7,554 nucleotides of DNA from Aquificaceae bacterium UBA2488 (GTDB lineage Bacteria; Aquificota; Aquificia; Aquificales; Aquificaceae), in the NCBI GenBank assembly GCA_002341805.1, contig DDOS01000109.1:21520-29073 (forward strand), written 5' to 3'. Below, in pieces: positions 1 through 6,510 of this stretch. Every line of letters starts with the position of its first letter. The first letter of the stretch is position 1. The position numbers were made by a program, and so were the translations under genes. The notes beneath the pieces are model-generated. The model saw only the letters and a program-made list of their open reading frames with translations, did not search any database and was not told where the DNA came from.

Positions 1-453
1 TGGTCCTTTGTCTCTATCTTCTTTTTTCCATTCTATGATGCCGATGAGACCACCAGGCTTCATAACCCTTATAAGTTCAGACAAAAATTCTGAAGGAGAT
101 GTGATCTCATGAAATACAAAACACATATAGGCAAAATCTATAATATGATCTGGCAGAGGTATATGGTTTTCTTCGGATTTTATTACCTCTATATTTGTAA
201 GACTAAGATTTTTTACTTTGTTTTTGGCATATTCCGCCGCAGGCTCTTGAGAGTCTATAGCATACACTTTACCAGTTTCTCCTACCATTTTACTAAGGTA
301 TGGCAAGTAAAAACCAGCCCCAGTGCCTATATCAAGCACAACATATCCTGGCTTTAGGCCAAATTGTTTCAATGTTTTCTCTGGGTCAAAAAGCTCAAGA
401 CGTTCTTCTGAATCCAACCTATGTAAATGTTCTACGTTAAACTTGTGCGCCAT
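1..453 (-). CDS. Class I SAM-dependent methyltransferase, N-terminal 151 residues (gene continues beyond left edge)
   Basis: This is a small-molecule or ubiE/arsM-like methyltransferase of the Rossmann class I fold; the substrate cannot be told from this fragment. The reverse-strand reading gives motif I, VLDIGTGAG (about residues 39-47), the acidic end of strand beta 2, VYAID (63-67, Asp67 expected to hold the SAM ribose), an LPDHIIDFAYM segment (100-110) typical of motif II, and MKPGGLIGIIEW (131-142), the usual 'LkPGG' post-motif. All 151 codons are open to the window edge, so only the C-terminus is missing. The ATG at 453-451 is chosen because AAGGAG lies 6 bases upstream. It overlaps the end of the haem gene by 17 bp in another frame, so it is probably translated from the same mRNA as the fifth gene of the moeA operon. 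Confidence 0.85.
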   Translation of the reverse strand, partial: MAHKFNVEHLHRLDSEERLELFDPEKTLKQFGLKPGYVVLDIGTGAGFYLPYLSKMVGETGKVYAIDSQEPAAEYAKNKVKNLSLTNIEVIKSEENHIPLPDHIIDFAYMCFVFHEITSPSEFLSELIRVMKPGGLIGIIEWKKEDRDKGP

Positions 454-1765
454 GGATCACTCCTTCTTTTAAAAATTTTAATACATCAGAAGTTCTTTTC
501 ATCGCATATCTTAAAGAATCGTTAAAGGAATTTCCTTCTACATAATTACCTGCTATAAATACACCTTTGTTCATATTTTCAATGTCTTTTAGAGTTTGAA
601 GATATTTTTCATAGCCTATGGTGTATTGAGGTATTGCCTTTTTCCATTTTTTAAACTCATACGAGACAAAAGCTTTTATACCAAGGATCTCATTTAGCTC
701 TTCTTTTACTTTTTGGATAATCTTTTCTTCGGGCCAGTCTGCTACATCTTTTCTTCTTTGACCCCCCACATATATAGTTATCATATTTTGTCCTTCAGGG
801 CATACCCTAAATAGATTGCTTGAGAATAGTGCTCCAAGCATAATGGTGTTTTCAGCTTTTGGTATTAAAAACCCAAAACCTTTTGGCAAAGATTCTTTTA
901 CAATGGCACTTATCACCATCACAGGAGCATGCTGTATATCATCAAGATCTTGGGACATACTCCAGCTTAGGTTTCTAAGAAGATAGGATGCACTGTAAGC
1001 GGGCGTTGCCAAAACCACACATTTAGTTTGAATTTTGCCATTTTTAGCATCTATGGTATAAACATCGTCTTTTTTGGTGATTTTAAGAGCCACACTTTCT
1101 AAGGTTATATCAATACCTTGAGACATTTTCTCTAAAAATGTTAAAAGTCCACCTTCAAAAGATGTTATTTCTCCTTGAGGTCCTAAGGATTTTTTCTTCA
1201 TGGCTCCTTTTATGATACTGCCATACTCATCTTCCAAGGCTTTTACCCGTCTTATGGCATATTTTGCCGACAGCTCGTCTGGGTCTCCTGCGTATATACC
1301 ACACACAAAAGGCTCTACAATTTTATCTAAAAATTCTTTGCCAAGTCTTCTTTTTACAAAATCAGATATACTTTCTCTTGCATCATCCTTTGGTGGTATA
1401 AATGGCTCTCTTAAAAGCCTAAACTTACCCCACAAAGAGAAAAAATCGCTGGCTAAAAACTCAATAGGTGTAGAAGGCATTTTCTTTAGTTTGCCGTTTA
1501 TATAAACATATCTTGTGTTGGCATGTTCTTTAGGCGGATGTATGGGTTTTAGATTTAACTCTTTGGTAAAATTCATAAATTCTTCTTGGCCAAGTACTGA
1601 TTGGACACCTAGCTCCATTATGTAGCTATTTTTTCTAAGGGTATACGTGGAACCTCCTATTTGAGGCTCTTTTTCTATCACAAGTGGATCAAAACCTTGT
1701 TTTTTAAGAAGGTAAGCAACCGTTAGGCCACTTACCCCTGCTCCTATTATCACTACATCTCTCAT
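437..1765 (-). CDS. hemG: Protoporphyrinogen/coproporphyrinogen oxidase (HemY-type, FAD-dependent)
   Basis: This 442-residue flavoprotein should oxidise protoporphyrinogen IX (or coproporphyrinogen III) by six electrons in the late haem pathway, probably at the inner face of the membrane. The N-terminus has the FAD dinucleotide fold, [10 protein letters not shown] (residues 4-13), with Glu31 at the end of beta 2. Family-specific stretches are [17 protein letters not shown] (about 150-166), EYGSIIKG (180-187) and the C-terminal FAD contact [18 protein letters not shown] (401-418). Length matches the usual 440-480 residues. The nomenclature is confused: this is the HemY/PgoX fold, often labelled hemG, not the flavodoxin-like HemG of E. 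coli. Substrate choice cannot be read from sequence. Its ATG overlaps the thiG stop as ATGA, with AGGAG 10 bases upstream, suggesting translational coupling. A neighbour of thiG could be the glycine oxidase ThiO, but the PPO motifs argue against that. Confidence 0.9.
   Translation of the reverse strand: MRDVVIIGAGVSGLTVAYLLKKQGFDPLVIEKEPQIGGSTYTLRKNSYIMELGVQSVLGQEEFMNFTKELNLKPIHPPKEHANTRYVYINGKLKKMPSTPIEFLASDFFSLWGKFRLLREPFIPPKDDARESISDFVKRRLGKEFLDKIVEPFVCGIYAGDPDELSAKYAIRRVKALEDEYGSIIKGAMKKKSLGPQGEITSFEGGLLTFLEKMSQGIDITLESVALKITKKDDVYTIDAKNGKIQTKCVVLATPAYSASYLLRNLSWSMSQDLDDIQHAPVMVISAIVKESLPKGFGFLIPKAENTIMLGALFSSNLFRVCPEGQNMITIYVGGQRRKDVADWPEEKIIQKVKEELNEILGIKAFVSYEFKKWKKAIPQYTIGYEKYLQTLKDIENMNKGVFIAGNYVEGNSFNDSLRYAMKRTSDVLKFLKEGVIHGAQV
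460..465 (-). promoter_or_regulatory. Ribosome binding site of the methyltransferase
   Basis: AAGGAG on the minus strand, 6 bases before the ATG at 453. It lies inside the last codons of the upstream haem gene and decides the methyltransferase start. Confidence 0.7.
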
Positions 1766-2553
1766 TTAAAAGGTACTCCTGTCATGGGGGATGATGGGAC
1801 TGCATAGGTTCTTTTTGGCATACGGCCTGCTAAGTAAGAAAGTCTTCCAGCCATCCAGGCATGTTTCATAGCTTTCGCCATCAAAATAGGATTTTGGGCC
1901 TCTGCTAAGGCCGTATTGGTAAGCACTGCATCTGCTCCAAGCTCAAAAACTATAGGTATATCCGCTGCACTTCCAATACCTGCATCCACTATCACTGGCA
2001 CAGATACAGCCTCTTTTATAAATATAATATTGTATTTGTTTTGAATTCCAAGGCCAGAACCGATAGGACTTGCCAAAGGCATCACCGCCACACAACCTAT
2101 ATCTTCAAGCTTTTTAGCAGATATAGGATCGTCAAATATGTAAGGTAACACTTTAAATCCTTCTTTTACAAGTACTTTAGCAGCTTCTAAGGTTTGCTCC
2201 ATATCCGGGTATAGGGTTTTTTGATCACCTATCACTTCAAGCTTTATCCAGTCTATACCTGTGGCTTCTCTTGCCAAAAGAGCTGTATTTATAGCATCTT
2301 TTGCGGTATAACATCCAGCAGTGTTTGGTAATATAAGATATTTGTTTGGATCTATATAATCAAGTAGGTTTTCTTTAGTTTTATCTGTTATATTTACCCT
2401 TCTTACTGCTACAGTGATAACCTCTGCACCAGATACTTCCAATACTTCTTTGTTTTCTTGAAAGCTTTTAAACTTACCAGAACCTATGAAGAGTCTTGAT
2501 TTTAAACTTCTTCCTGCTATAATAAGGGAGTCAAAAGACATAATGTCTTCCAT
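1762..2553 (-). CDS. thiG: Thiazole synthase ThiG
   Basis: ThiG condenses 1-deoxy-D-xylulose 5-phosphate, dehydroglycine and the sulfur carried by ThiS thiocarboxylate into the thiamine thiazole phosphate, in the cytoplasm. The 263 residues form one TIM barrel. Visible marks are RLFIGSGKF (20-28), [13 protein letters not shown] (75-87), Lys104 in WIKLEVIGD (the expected Schiff-base lysine with DXP), the phosphate-binding segments [12 protein letters not shown] and [12 protein letters not shown], and the conserved [10 protein letters not shown] and AGR motifs near the C-terminus. Length is normal for the family (about 255-265). The first ATG is preferred over Met5 because GGAGG lies 7 bases before it and nothing comparable precedes Met5. 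The start codon follows the thiS stop with no gap and the stop overlaps hemG by 4 bp. Confidence 0.97.
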   Translation of the reverse strand: MEDIMSFDSLIIAGRSLKSRLFIGSGKFKSFQENKEVLEVSGAEVITVAVRRVNITDKTKENLLDYIDPNKYLILPNTAGCYTAKDAINTALLAREATGIDWIKLEVIGDQKTLYPDMEQTLEAAKVLVKEGFKVLPYIFDDPISAKKLEDIGCVAVMPLASPIGSGLGIQNKYNIIFIKEAVSVPVIVDAGIGSAADIPIVFELGADAVLTNTALAEAQNPILMAKAMKHAWMAGRLSYLAGRMPKRTYAVPSSPMTGVPFK

Positions 2554-2760
2554 TTAGCCACCTCCAACGAGTTCAATAATTTCTACAGAATCACCTTCTT
2601 GGATGATTATTTCTTGGTATTTGGCTTTTGGTATGATATCCTCATTAACCGCCACCGCCAAACCAACAGGCCTAAACTTCACACCAAATATTTCTATAAG
2701 CTCTAAGATATTTACAGGCTTTTCTATCTCGCAGATCTCGCCGTTAACCTTGATACGCAC
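2554..2760 (-). CDS. thiS: Sulfur carrier protein ThiS
   Basis: A 68-residue ubiquitin-fold (MoaD-like) carrier. Its C-terminal glycine is adenylated by a ThiF-type enzyme and thiocarboxylated, then gives sulfur to ThiG. The sequence shows the family pattern: MRIKVNGE at the start, the PVGLAVAVNEDII core strand, and IQEGDSVEIIELVGGG at the end with the required terminal Gly-Gly. Length matches known ThiS proteins (about 65-70). The start codon is GTG (2760-2758). The frame upstream contains no ATG before a stop 18 bases further up, and no clear Shine-Dalgarno sequence is visible, so initiation may depend on coupling to moeA, whose stop is 22 bp upstream. It directly precedes thiG, the usual partner. 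No ThiF or ThiO gene lies in the window. Confidence 0.93.
   Translation of the reverse strand: MRIKVNGEICEIEKPVNILELIEIFGVKFRPVGLAVAVNEDIIPKAKYQEIIIQEGDSVEIIELVGGG
2561..2565 (-). promoter_or_regulatory. Ribosome binding site of thiG, embedded in the ThiS glycine codons
   Basis: GGAGG on the minus strand, 7 bases before the thiG ATG. The same bases are part of the GGA GGT GGC codons that encode the last three glycines of ThiS. Confidence 0.75.
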
Positions 2761-2782
2761 ACAATAAATATATTCTTATATA

Positions 2783-4003
2783 TTATCTTATGTATGATGA
2801 AAATATTAGTACATCCACATACTCTCCAGCTTCTATCTCGTTTACACCTTTTGGTACGATGATGTAGCAATTTGCTTGAGCATAGGAGGTTATCATATGA
2901 GAGCCTGTTTTTGGTATAGCTTCACATAATAGCTCTTGCTCTAAGTTTAATACCCCTCTTAAAAACTCTATTCTATCATTCGACTTTCTTTTTATAGGGG
3001 CTATTAGCTTAGCTCTTAAAAATGGTTTTATAAAGTCTTTATAGCCCATCATCTTTTTAAGAGAAGTTCTTACAAATATATCAAAGTTTGTTATACAAGA
3101 GACTTGATTGCCTGGAAGTCCAAAAAATAGTTTATTATTTTTTACTGCAAAAAGCATAGGTTTGCCAGGTTTTACGGCTACTTTGTGGAATTTTGCATCA
3201 AAACCAAGCTCCTTGACAACTTCTTTTACAAAATCCCTATCACTTACAGAAATACCACCTGTGGATATAAGTATATCAAACTCATCTATCCTATTTAGTG
3301 CAGATTTTATATCATCAGGATTATCTTTATAAAAGCCTAAAAACACTGGATTTACACCCATAGATTTTAATAGACTTAGTATACTTATATGATTTGAGCT
3401 TCTTATTTGAGAGGGTTTTGTCTTAGGTTCGCAAAGGTCTAATATTTCATCCCCTGTTACAAAAATCCCTACTTTTGGGCTTTTAAAAACATCAAAAGAT
3501 ACTGTGTTAAATGAGGCAAGTATGCCGAGCTCATAGGCTCTTAACACCTTACCAGATTCAAGAAGCATCTCACCTTTTTTGATCTCTTCCCCTCGATGTC
3601 TTACGTTTGAGTATTGCGGTTTATATACTAAAATCTCCACCACTTCGTTCTCTCTTACCTTACATACTTCAAGCTCTACAACAGTGTCAGCACCTTGTGG
3701 TATAGGAGCCCCTGTATATATTTTTATAGCTTCACCTTTTTTTATCGCTAAATTGTTTGACCCTGCCGGTATATCTCCTACAAGTTTTAGTTTTACTGGA
3801 AGTCCCTTTCTAAGGGGCTCTAAATCTTCGTTTATCACTGCAAACCCATCCATCGCAGCATTATCAAACTCTGGGGCATCATAGGGAGCATATATATCTT
3901 TATATAAAACTCTATTTAGGGCTTCTGATAAAAATATACGCTCATGTCCAAGCGTCGGTGTATTCTCCACAATAATCTTTAAAGCTTCTTCAAACTCTAT
4001 CAT
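2783..4003 (-). CDS. moeA: Molybdopterin molybdenumtransferase MoeA
   Basis: MoeA inserts molybdate (or tungstate) into adenylylated molybdopterin, the last general step of molybdenum cofactor synthesis, in the cytoplasm. The 406 residues follow the family's four-domain order: APEFDNAAMDGFA (43-55), the TGAPIPQGADTVV active-site loop (97-109), RHRGEEIKKGEML (135-147), then the MogA-like domain with VGIFVTGDEI (178-187), ISTGGISVSDRDF (246-258, where many homologues have Gly at the position of Ser254), VAVKPGKP (275-282) and FFGLPGNQVSC (293-303), and a C-terminal beta domain. Length is normal (about 400). The ATG at 4003 gives the expected family N-terminus, MIEFEEAL, but has no Shine-Dalgarno sequence; a 9-bp inverted repeat ends 9 bases upstream. 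It is the first gene of the minus-strand operon, divergent from tldD. Confidence 0.95.
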   Translation of the reverse strand: MIEFEEALKIIVENTPTLGHERIFLSEALNRVLYKDIYAPYDAPEFDNAAMDGFAVINEDLEPLRKGLPVKLKLVGDIPAGSNNLAIKKGEAIKIYTGAPIPQGADTVVELEVCKVRENEVVEILVYKPQYSNVRHRGEEIKKGEMLLESGKVLRAYELGILASFNTVSFDVFKSPKVGIFVTGDEILDLCEPKTKPSQIRSSNHISILSLLKSMGVNPVFLGFYKDNPDDIKSALNRIDEFDILISTGGISVSDRDFVKEVVKELGFDAKFHKVAVKPGKPMLFAVKNNKLFFGLPGNQVSCITNFDIFVRTSLKKMMGYKDFIKPFLRAKLIAPIKRKSNDRIEFLRGVLNLEQELLCEAIPKTGSHMITSYAQANCYIIVPKGVNEIEAGEYVDVLIFSSYIR

Positions 4004-4012
4004 GATTTTATT

Positions 4013-4040
4013 TTAGCATATTAATTTTTATATATGCTAA
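4013..4040. repeat. Inverted repeat before moeA (possible operator or 5' UTR hairpin)
   Basis: Two perfect 9-bp arms, TTAGCATAT (4013-4021) and ATATGCTAA (4032-4040), are separated by a 10-base AT-only spacer. The right edge of the dyad lies 9 bases before the moeA start codon and about 45 bases upstream of the tldD -35 box. It could be a repressor operator for moeA, or a hairpin in the moeA leader. It does not look like a terminator: no T-run follows on either strand and no gene ends here. Confidence 0.5.
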
Positions 4041-4084
4041 GTTATTAATAGCCTTAGGGTTGTAAGGTAGAATTTATCGTATTA

Positions 4085-4113
4085 TTGACTTTTAACATAG
4101 TAAAGATTATATT
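4085..4113 (+). promoter_or_regulatory. Sigma70-type promoter for the tldD operon
   Basis: The -35 box TTGACT (4085-4090, 5 of 6 consensus) and -10 box TATATT (4108-4113, 5 of 6) are separated by the optimal 17 bp. Transcription would start near 4120, about 24 bases before the tldD ATG. The rest of the 140-base divergent gap (4004-4143) holds the inverted repeat and AT-rich DNA; I find no convincing -35/-10 pair facing moeA. Confidence 0.65.
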
Positions 4114-4131
4114 ATTCTTTTATCAAATTTT

Positions 4132-4137
4132 AAGGAG
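4132..4137 (+). promoter_or_regulatory. Ribosome binding site of tldD
   Basis: AAGGAG, 6 bases before the ATG at 4144; a near-ideal Shine-Dalgarno sequence that fixes the tldD start. Confidence 0.8.
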
Positions 4138-4143
4138 CGTGTT

Positions 4144-5553
4144 ATGATTTTAGAGGATATAGATGTTAAAAGCCTAATACAAGAGAAAGCTGGTTATATA
4201 CTATCGGCTTTGATGGGTAATGGTGGAGAATACGCAGAGATATTTTTTGAGAACTCTCTAAATACCCGCATAGTGTTTGAAGACAACAAAGTGGATAAAA
4301 TAGAACACGGAGAAGATGTTGGAATAGGGCTTAGGCTTATAAAAGATTATAAAGTATACTATGGATACTCCACAGAGTTTAGCCTTGAATCTCTCATGGA
4401 GCTTGCAAAAAACATTGCAAATACAAGTTCTCAAGGGCCTATCAAAATGGGTAAGATTTTCAAAAAAGATAAGATGCCAGTGGATTTAGATCCTGAGGGT
4501 ATTGGGCTTTTAGAAAAAATAGAGGTATTAAAAAGGGCAAACGATACAGCAAGGTCTTTTGGAAATACCATAAAACAAGTAAGCGCTGTAATGCTTGATA
4601 AAAAAAGAGATATCACCATAATAAACTCTCTCGGAGAGCATGTGGAAGATATTCAAACGAGGACTGTTTTCTATACTGAGGCGGTAGCCTACAAAGACGG
4701 AGTTTTACAGCGAGCTTACGAATCTATGGGTGGGAACATAGGTTTTGAGCTTTTTAACAAAAAATCCCCAGAAGAGATAGCTTCTATATCTGCAAGAAGA
4801 GCTATTATGCTACTAGATGCAAAGCCAGCTCCTGCTGGAAGTTTTACTGTGATAATGTCTTCGGAAGCGGGTGGGACAATGGTGCATGAAGCGGTGGGTC
4901 ATGGGTTAGAGGCAGACTTAGTCCAGCAAGGTCAATCTGTTTATAAAGATAGGATAGGCCAGAAGGTAGCTTCAGAGCTTGTATCTGTTATAGACGATGC
5001 CACTATTCCAAGTATGAATGGTTCTTTTAACTTTGATGATGAAGGAGTAGAGGCTCAAAAGACGGTGCTTATCCAAGATGGATATTTGGTGGGTTATATG
5101 TATGATAGGCTTAGAGCTATGAAAGACGAGGTTAAATCCACTGGTAATGGGAGACGCCAAAGTTATGCCCATCCCCCAGTGGTACGTATGACAAATACTT
5201 TTATTAAAAGCTCAAATACAAATCCAGAGGACATTATAAAAGATACCAAAAAAGGCATATTGGTAAAAAAGATGGGCGGAGGCCAGGTAAATACCATTAC
5301 AGGGGATTTTGTGTTTGATGTGATGGAAGGATATATCATAGAAAACGGTGAAATCACATATCCTATCAGAGGAGCAACCCTTATAGGCAATGGTCCAAAG
5401 GCTTTGGAAGATATAGACGCCGTTGGTTCTGATGAAGGATGGGCAATAGGAACCTGTGGTAAGGATGGTCAAGGAGTACCTGTAACAGATGCCCAACCTA
5501 CAGTTCGTATAAAAGCCATGACCCTTGGTGGATGTGAAGTTTGCAATGGATAA
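4144..5553 (+). CDS. tldD: Metalloprotease TldD (TldD/PmbA family)
   Basis: TldD is the catalytic subunit of the TldD-TldE(PmbA) zinc protease, a cytoplasmic complex that degrades unfolded peptides and, in enterobacteria, matures microcin B17 and acts on CcdA. The 469 residues contain the family's HExxxH site in HEAVGHGLEAD (His248, Glu249 and His252 or His253 depending on how the motif is aligned: the sequence is H-E-A-V-G-H, so the second metal histidine is His253) and GTCGKDGQ near the C-terminus, where Cys438 matches the third metal-ligand cysteine described for E. coli TldD. The end, AMTLGG, is typical, but is followed by a short CEVCNG tail with a CxxC (Cys464, Cys467). Length is slightly below the usual 475-485. 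It is the first gene of the plus-strand operon, behind a clear promoter and ribosome binding site. The partner tldE is not in the window. It overlaps the next gene by 8 bp. Confidence 0.95.
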   Translation: MILEDIDVKSLIQEKAGYILSALMGNGGEYAEIFFENSLNTRIVFEDNKVDKIEHGEDVGIGLRLIKDYKVYYGYSTEFSLESLMELAKNIANTSSQGPIKMGKIFKKDKMPVDLDPEGIGLLEKIEVLKRANDTARSFGNTIKQVSAVMLDKKRDITIINSLGEHVEDIQTRTVFYTEAVAYKDGVLQRAYESMGGNIGFELFNKKSPEEIASISARRAIMLLDAKPAPAGSFTVIMSSEAGGTMVHEAVGHGLEADLVQQGQSVYKDRIGQKVASELVSVIDDATIPSMNGSFNFDDEGVEAQKTVLIQDGYLVGYMYDRLRAMKDEVKSTGNGRRQSYAHPPVVRMTNTFIKSSNTNPEDIIKDTKKGILVKKMGGGQVNTITGDFVFDVMEGYIIENGEITYPIRGATLIGNGPKALEDIDAVGSDEGWAIGTCGKDGQGVPVTDAQPTVRIKAMTLGGCEVCNG

Positions 5554-6508
5554 TATTATAAAAATAAAACAACAAGAGCTAAATCTCAAACTCTCTGAGA
5601 TAAACGATATAGTCTATCAAATAGATACCTTGGAGTATCAAAAAACTAAGATACTTTCTCTAATGGATAGCATAAATAAAGGTATTTCTTCTTTTGGTGA
5701 ATATTTATCAAGTCTAGTGGCTTATCAAAAGCTAAACAAAGAACTAAAAGAGATAGAAGCCAAGATAAAAAACCTTCAAGACATCTTAGAAACCCTAAGA
5801 GAACAAGCTAAGGATATTATCACAGATATAAAGGCTATAGAAATTTTAAAGCACAACAGACATGTTGAGGCTTACAAGAAAGAGCTTTATCAAGAGGAGT
5901 TAAACGCTTCATTTTTTTACAATCTAAAACATTTTTATGTGGTATTTTTATTGTTTTTGGCTTTTAGTGTAAAATCTATCGGAGCACCAGCCTTGTACAA
6001 CAACGCCAACAGCGTAATAAACCAAAACATAAACCAAGAGGCTAACAATCTAAACCAAACTATAGATAAAAAACTTGAGGAGCTTCAAAAACAAAAACAA
6101 GAACTTCGAAAACTCATCCAAGAACAAAAGAAGCTTCAAGCCCAAGAGGCTAAAAAACAAAAACAAGAGCAAAAGAAAAAACAAGAACAAGAACAAGAGA
6201 TTCAAAAGTATGTGAAAGTGGTGGGGGCTTCCGATAGTGATCAAGCGGGAGCTATGCTAAACGATGTAGACCCAGAGATAGCAGCAAAGATTTTGACAAT
6301 GCTTCCCTCAAGAAAAGCAGGAAATATATTATCTGCAATGAACCCTAAAAAAGCAGCTCTTGTAACAGATTACATTATGACCCATAAAAAAGAGCTTCAA
6401 AAGATGAAACAAGAGATTTTAAATAATCAAAATAAAGCCAACAACACCACAAATACCAATCAAACCAATCAAACACCACAAAATCCACCAGCCCAACCTC
6501 CAGGATAA
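5546..6508 (+). CDS. Putative FliJ-like / MotE (YlxF)-like fusion: coiled coil, signal-like membrane segment, coiled coil, MgtE_N-like domain
   Basis: A 320-residue protein from the ATG at 5546, 8 bp inside the tldD end. An in-frame TTG at 5525 would add seven residues but has no better ribosome site. Residues 1-123 are a charged coiled coil ending in EILKHNRHVEAYKKELYQEE, like the FliJ C-terminus; FliJ is the cytoplasmic stalk of the flagellar export ATPase. Residues 130-142 are a hydrophobic run (FYVVFLLFLAFSV) followed by SIGAPA, like a signal peptide or anchor. Residues 175-221 are a Lys/Gln/Glu-rich coiled coil, 222-286 show the alternating pattern of the MgtE intracellular N domain (DPEIAAKILTMLPSRKAGNIL) seen in MotE/YlxF proteins, and 294-320 are an Asn/Thr/Gln/Pro tail. 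In B. subtilis fliJ and ylxF are adjacent separate genes, so a fusion is plausible. The MgtE_N-like half is the firmer call; the FliJ half rests on pattern and gene order. It may also be an unrelated anchored coiled-coil protein. Confidence 0.65.
   Translation: MDNIIKIKQQELNLKLSEINDIVYQIDTLEYQKTKILSLMDSINKGISSFGEYLSSLVAYQKLNKELKEIEAKIKNLQDILETLREQAKDIITDIKAIEILKHNRHVEAYKKELYQEELNASFFYNLKHFYVVFLLFLAFSVKSIGAPALYNNANSVINQNINQEANNLNQTIDKKLEELQKQKQELRKLIQEQKKLQAQEAKKQKQEQKKKQEQEQEIQKYVKVVGASDSDQAGAMLNDVDPEIAAKILTMLPSRKAGNILSAMNPKKAALVTDYIMTHKKELQKMKQEILNNQNKANNTTNTNQTNQTPQNPPAQPPG
6068..6208 (+). repeat. Low-complexity CAA/AAA-rich coding tract
   Basis: Tandem-like runs of AAACAAGAA-type units encode a Lys/Gln/Glu-rich segment of about 47 residues (for example KQKQEQKKKQEQEQE). 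This is the second coiled coil of the fusion protein. The near-repeats make the tract liable to length change; no exact long repeat unit is kept. Confidence 0.6.
6425..6505 (+). repeat. Low-complexity A/C-rich tract coding an Asn/Thr/Gln/Pro tail
   Basis: Almost free of G on the plus strand, with repeated AATCAAACC-like units. It encodes the last 27 residues of the fusion protein (TNTNQTNQTPQN then PPAQPPG), which should be unstructured. It may be an exposed or surface-contact tail; function unknown. Confidence 0.5.
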
Positions 6509-6510
6509 TT

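Noticed and set aside
109..357. Plus-strand open frame of 82 codons
   Set aside because: It lies antisense to the methyltransferase, whose reading frame carries clear SAM-binding motifs; the frame's protein is low-complexity with no motif or ribosome site.
437..1765. Glycine oxidase ThiO, expected near thiSG
   Set aside because: The motifs [16 protein letters not shown] and the C-terminal AGNYVEGNS fit protoporphyrinogen oxidase, not the DAAO-type fold of ThiO.
4013..4040. Inverted repeat as a rho-independent terminator
   Set aside because: The stem is AT-rich, no T-run follows on either strand, and no gene ends here; both flanking genes start outward.
5525..5545. TTG at 5525 as start of the fusion gene
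   Set aside because: It would deepen the overlap with tldD to 29 bp for seven extra residues; the ATG at 5546 gives a short overlap and is the more usual codon. Not strictly excluded.
5212..5589. Minus-strand 125-codon open frame overlapping the tldD end, and a nearby 75-codon one (5163-5390)
   Set aside because: Both are antisense to strongly conserved TldD sequence (GTCGK region) and show no recognisable family pattern.
6050..6244. Minus-strand Leu/Phe-rich frame that looks like a membrane peptide
   Set aside because: It is the complement of the Lys/Gln-rich coiled-coil codons; complementing AAA/CAA runs automatically gives Phe/Leu.
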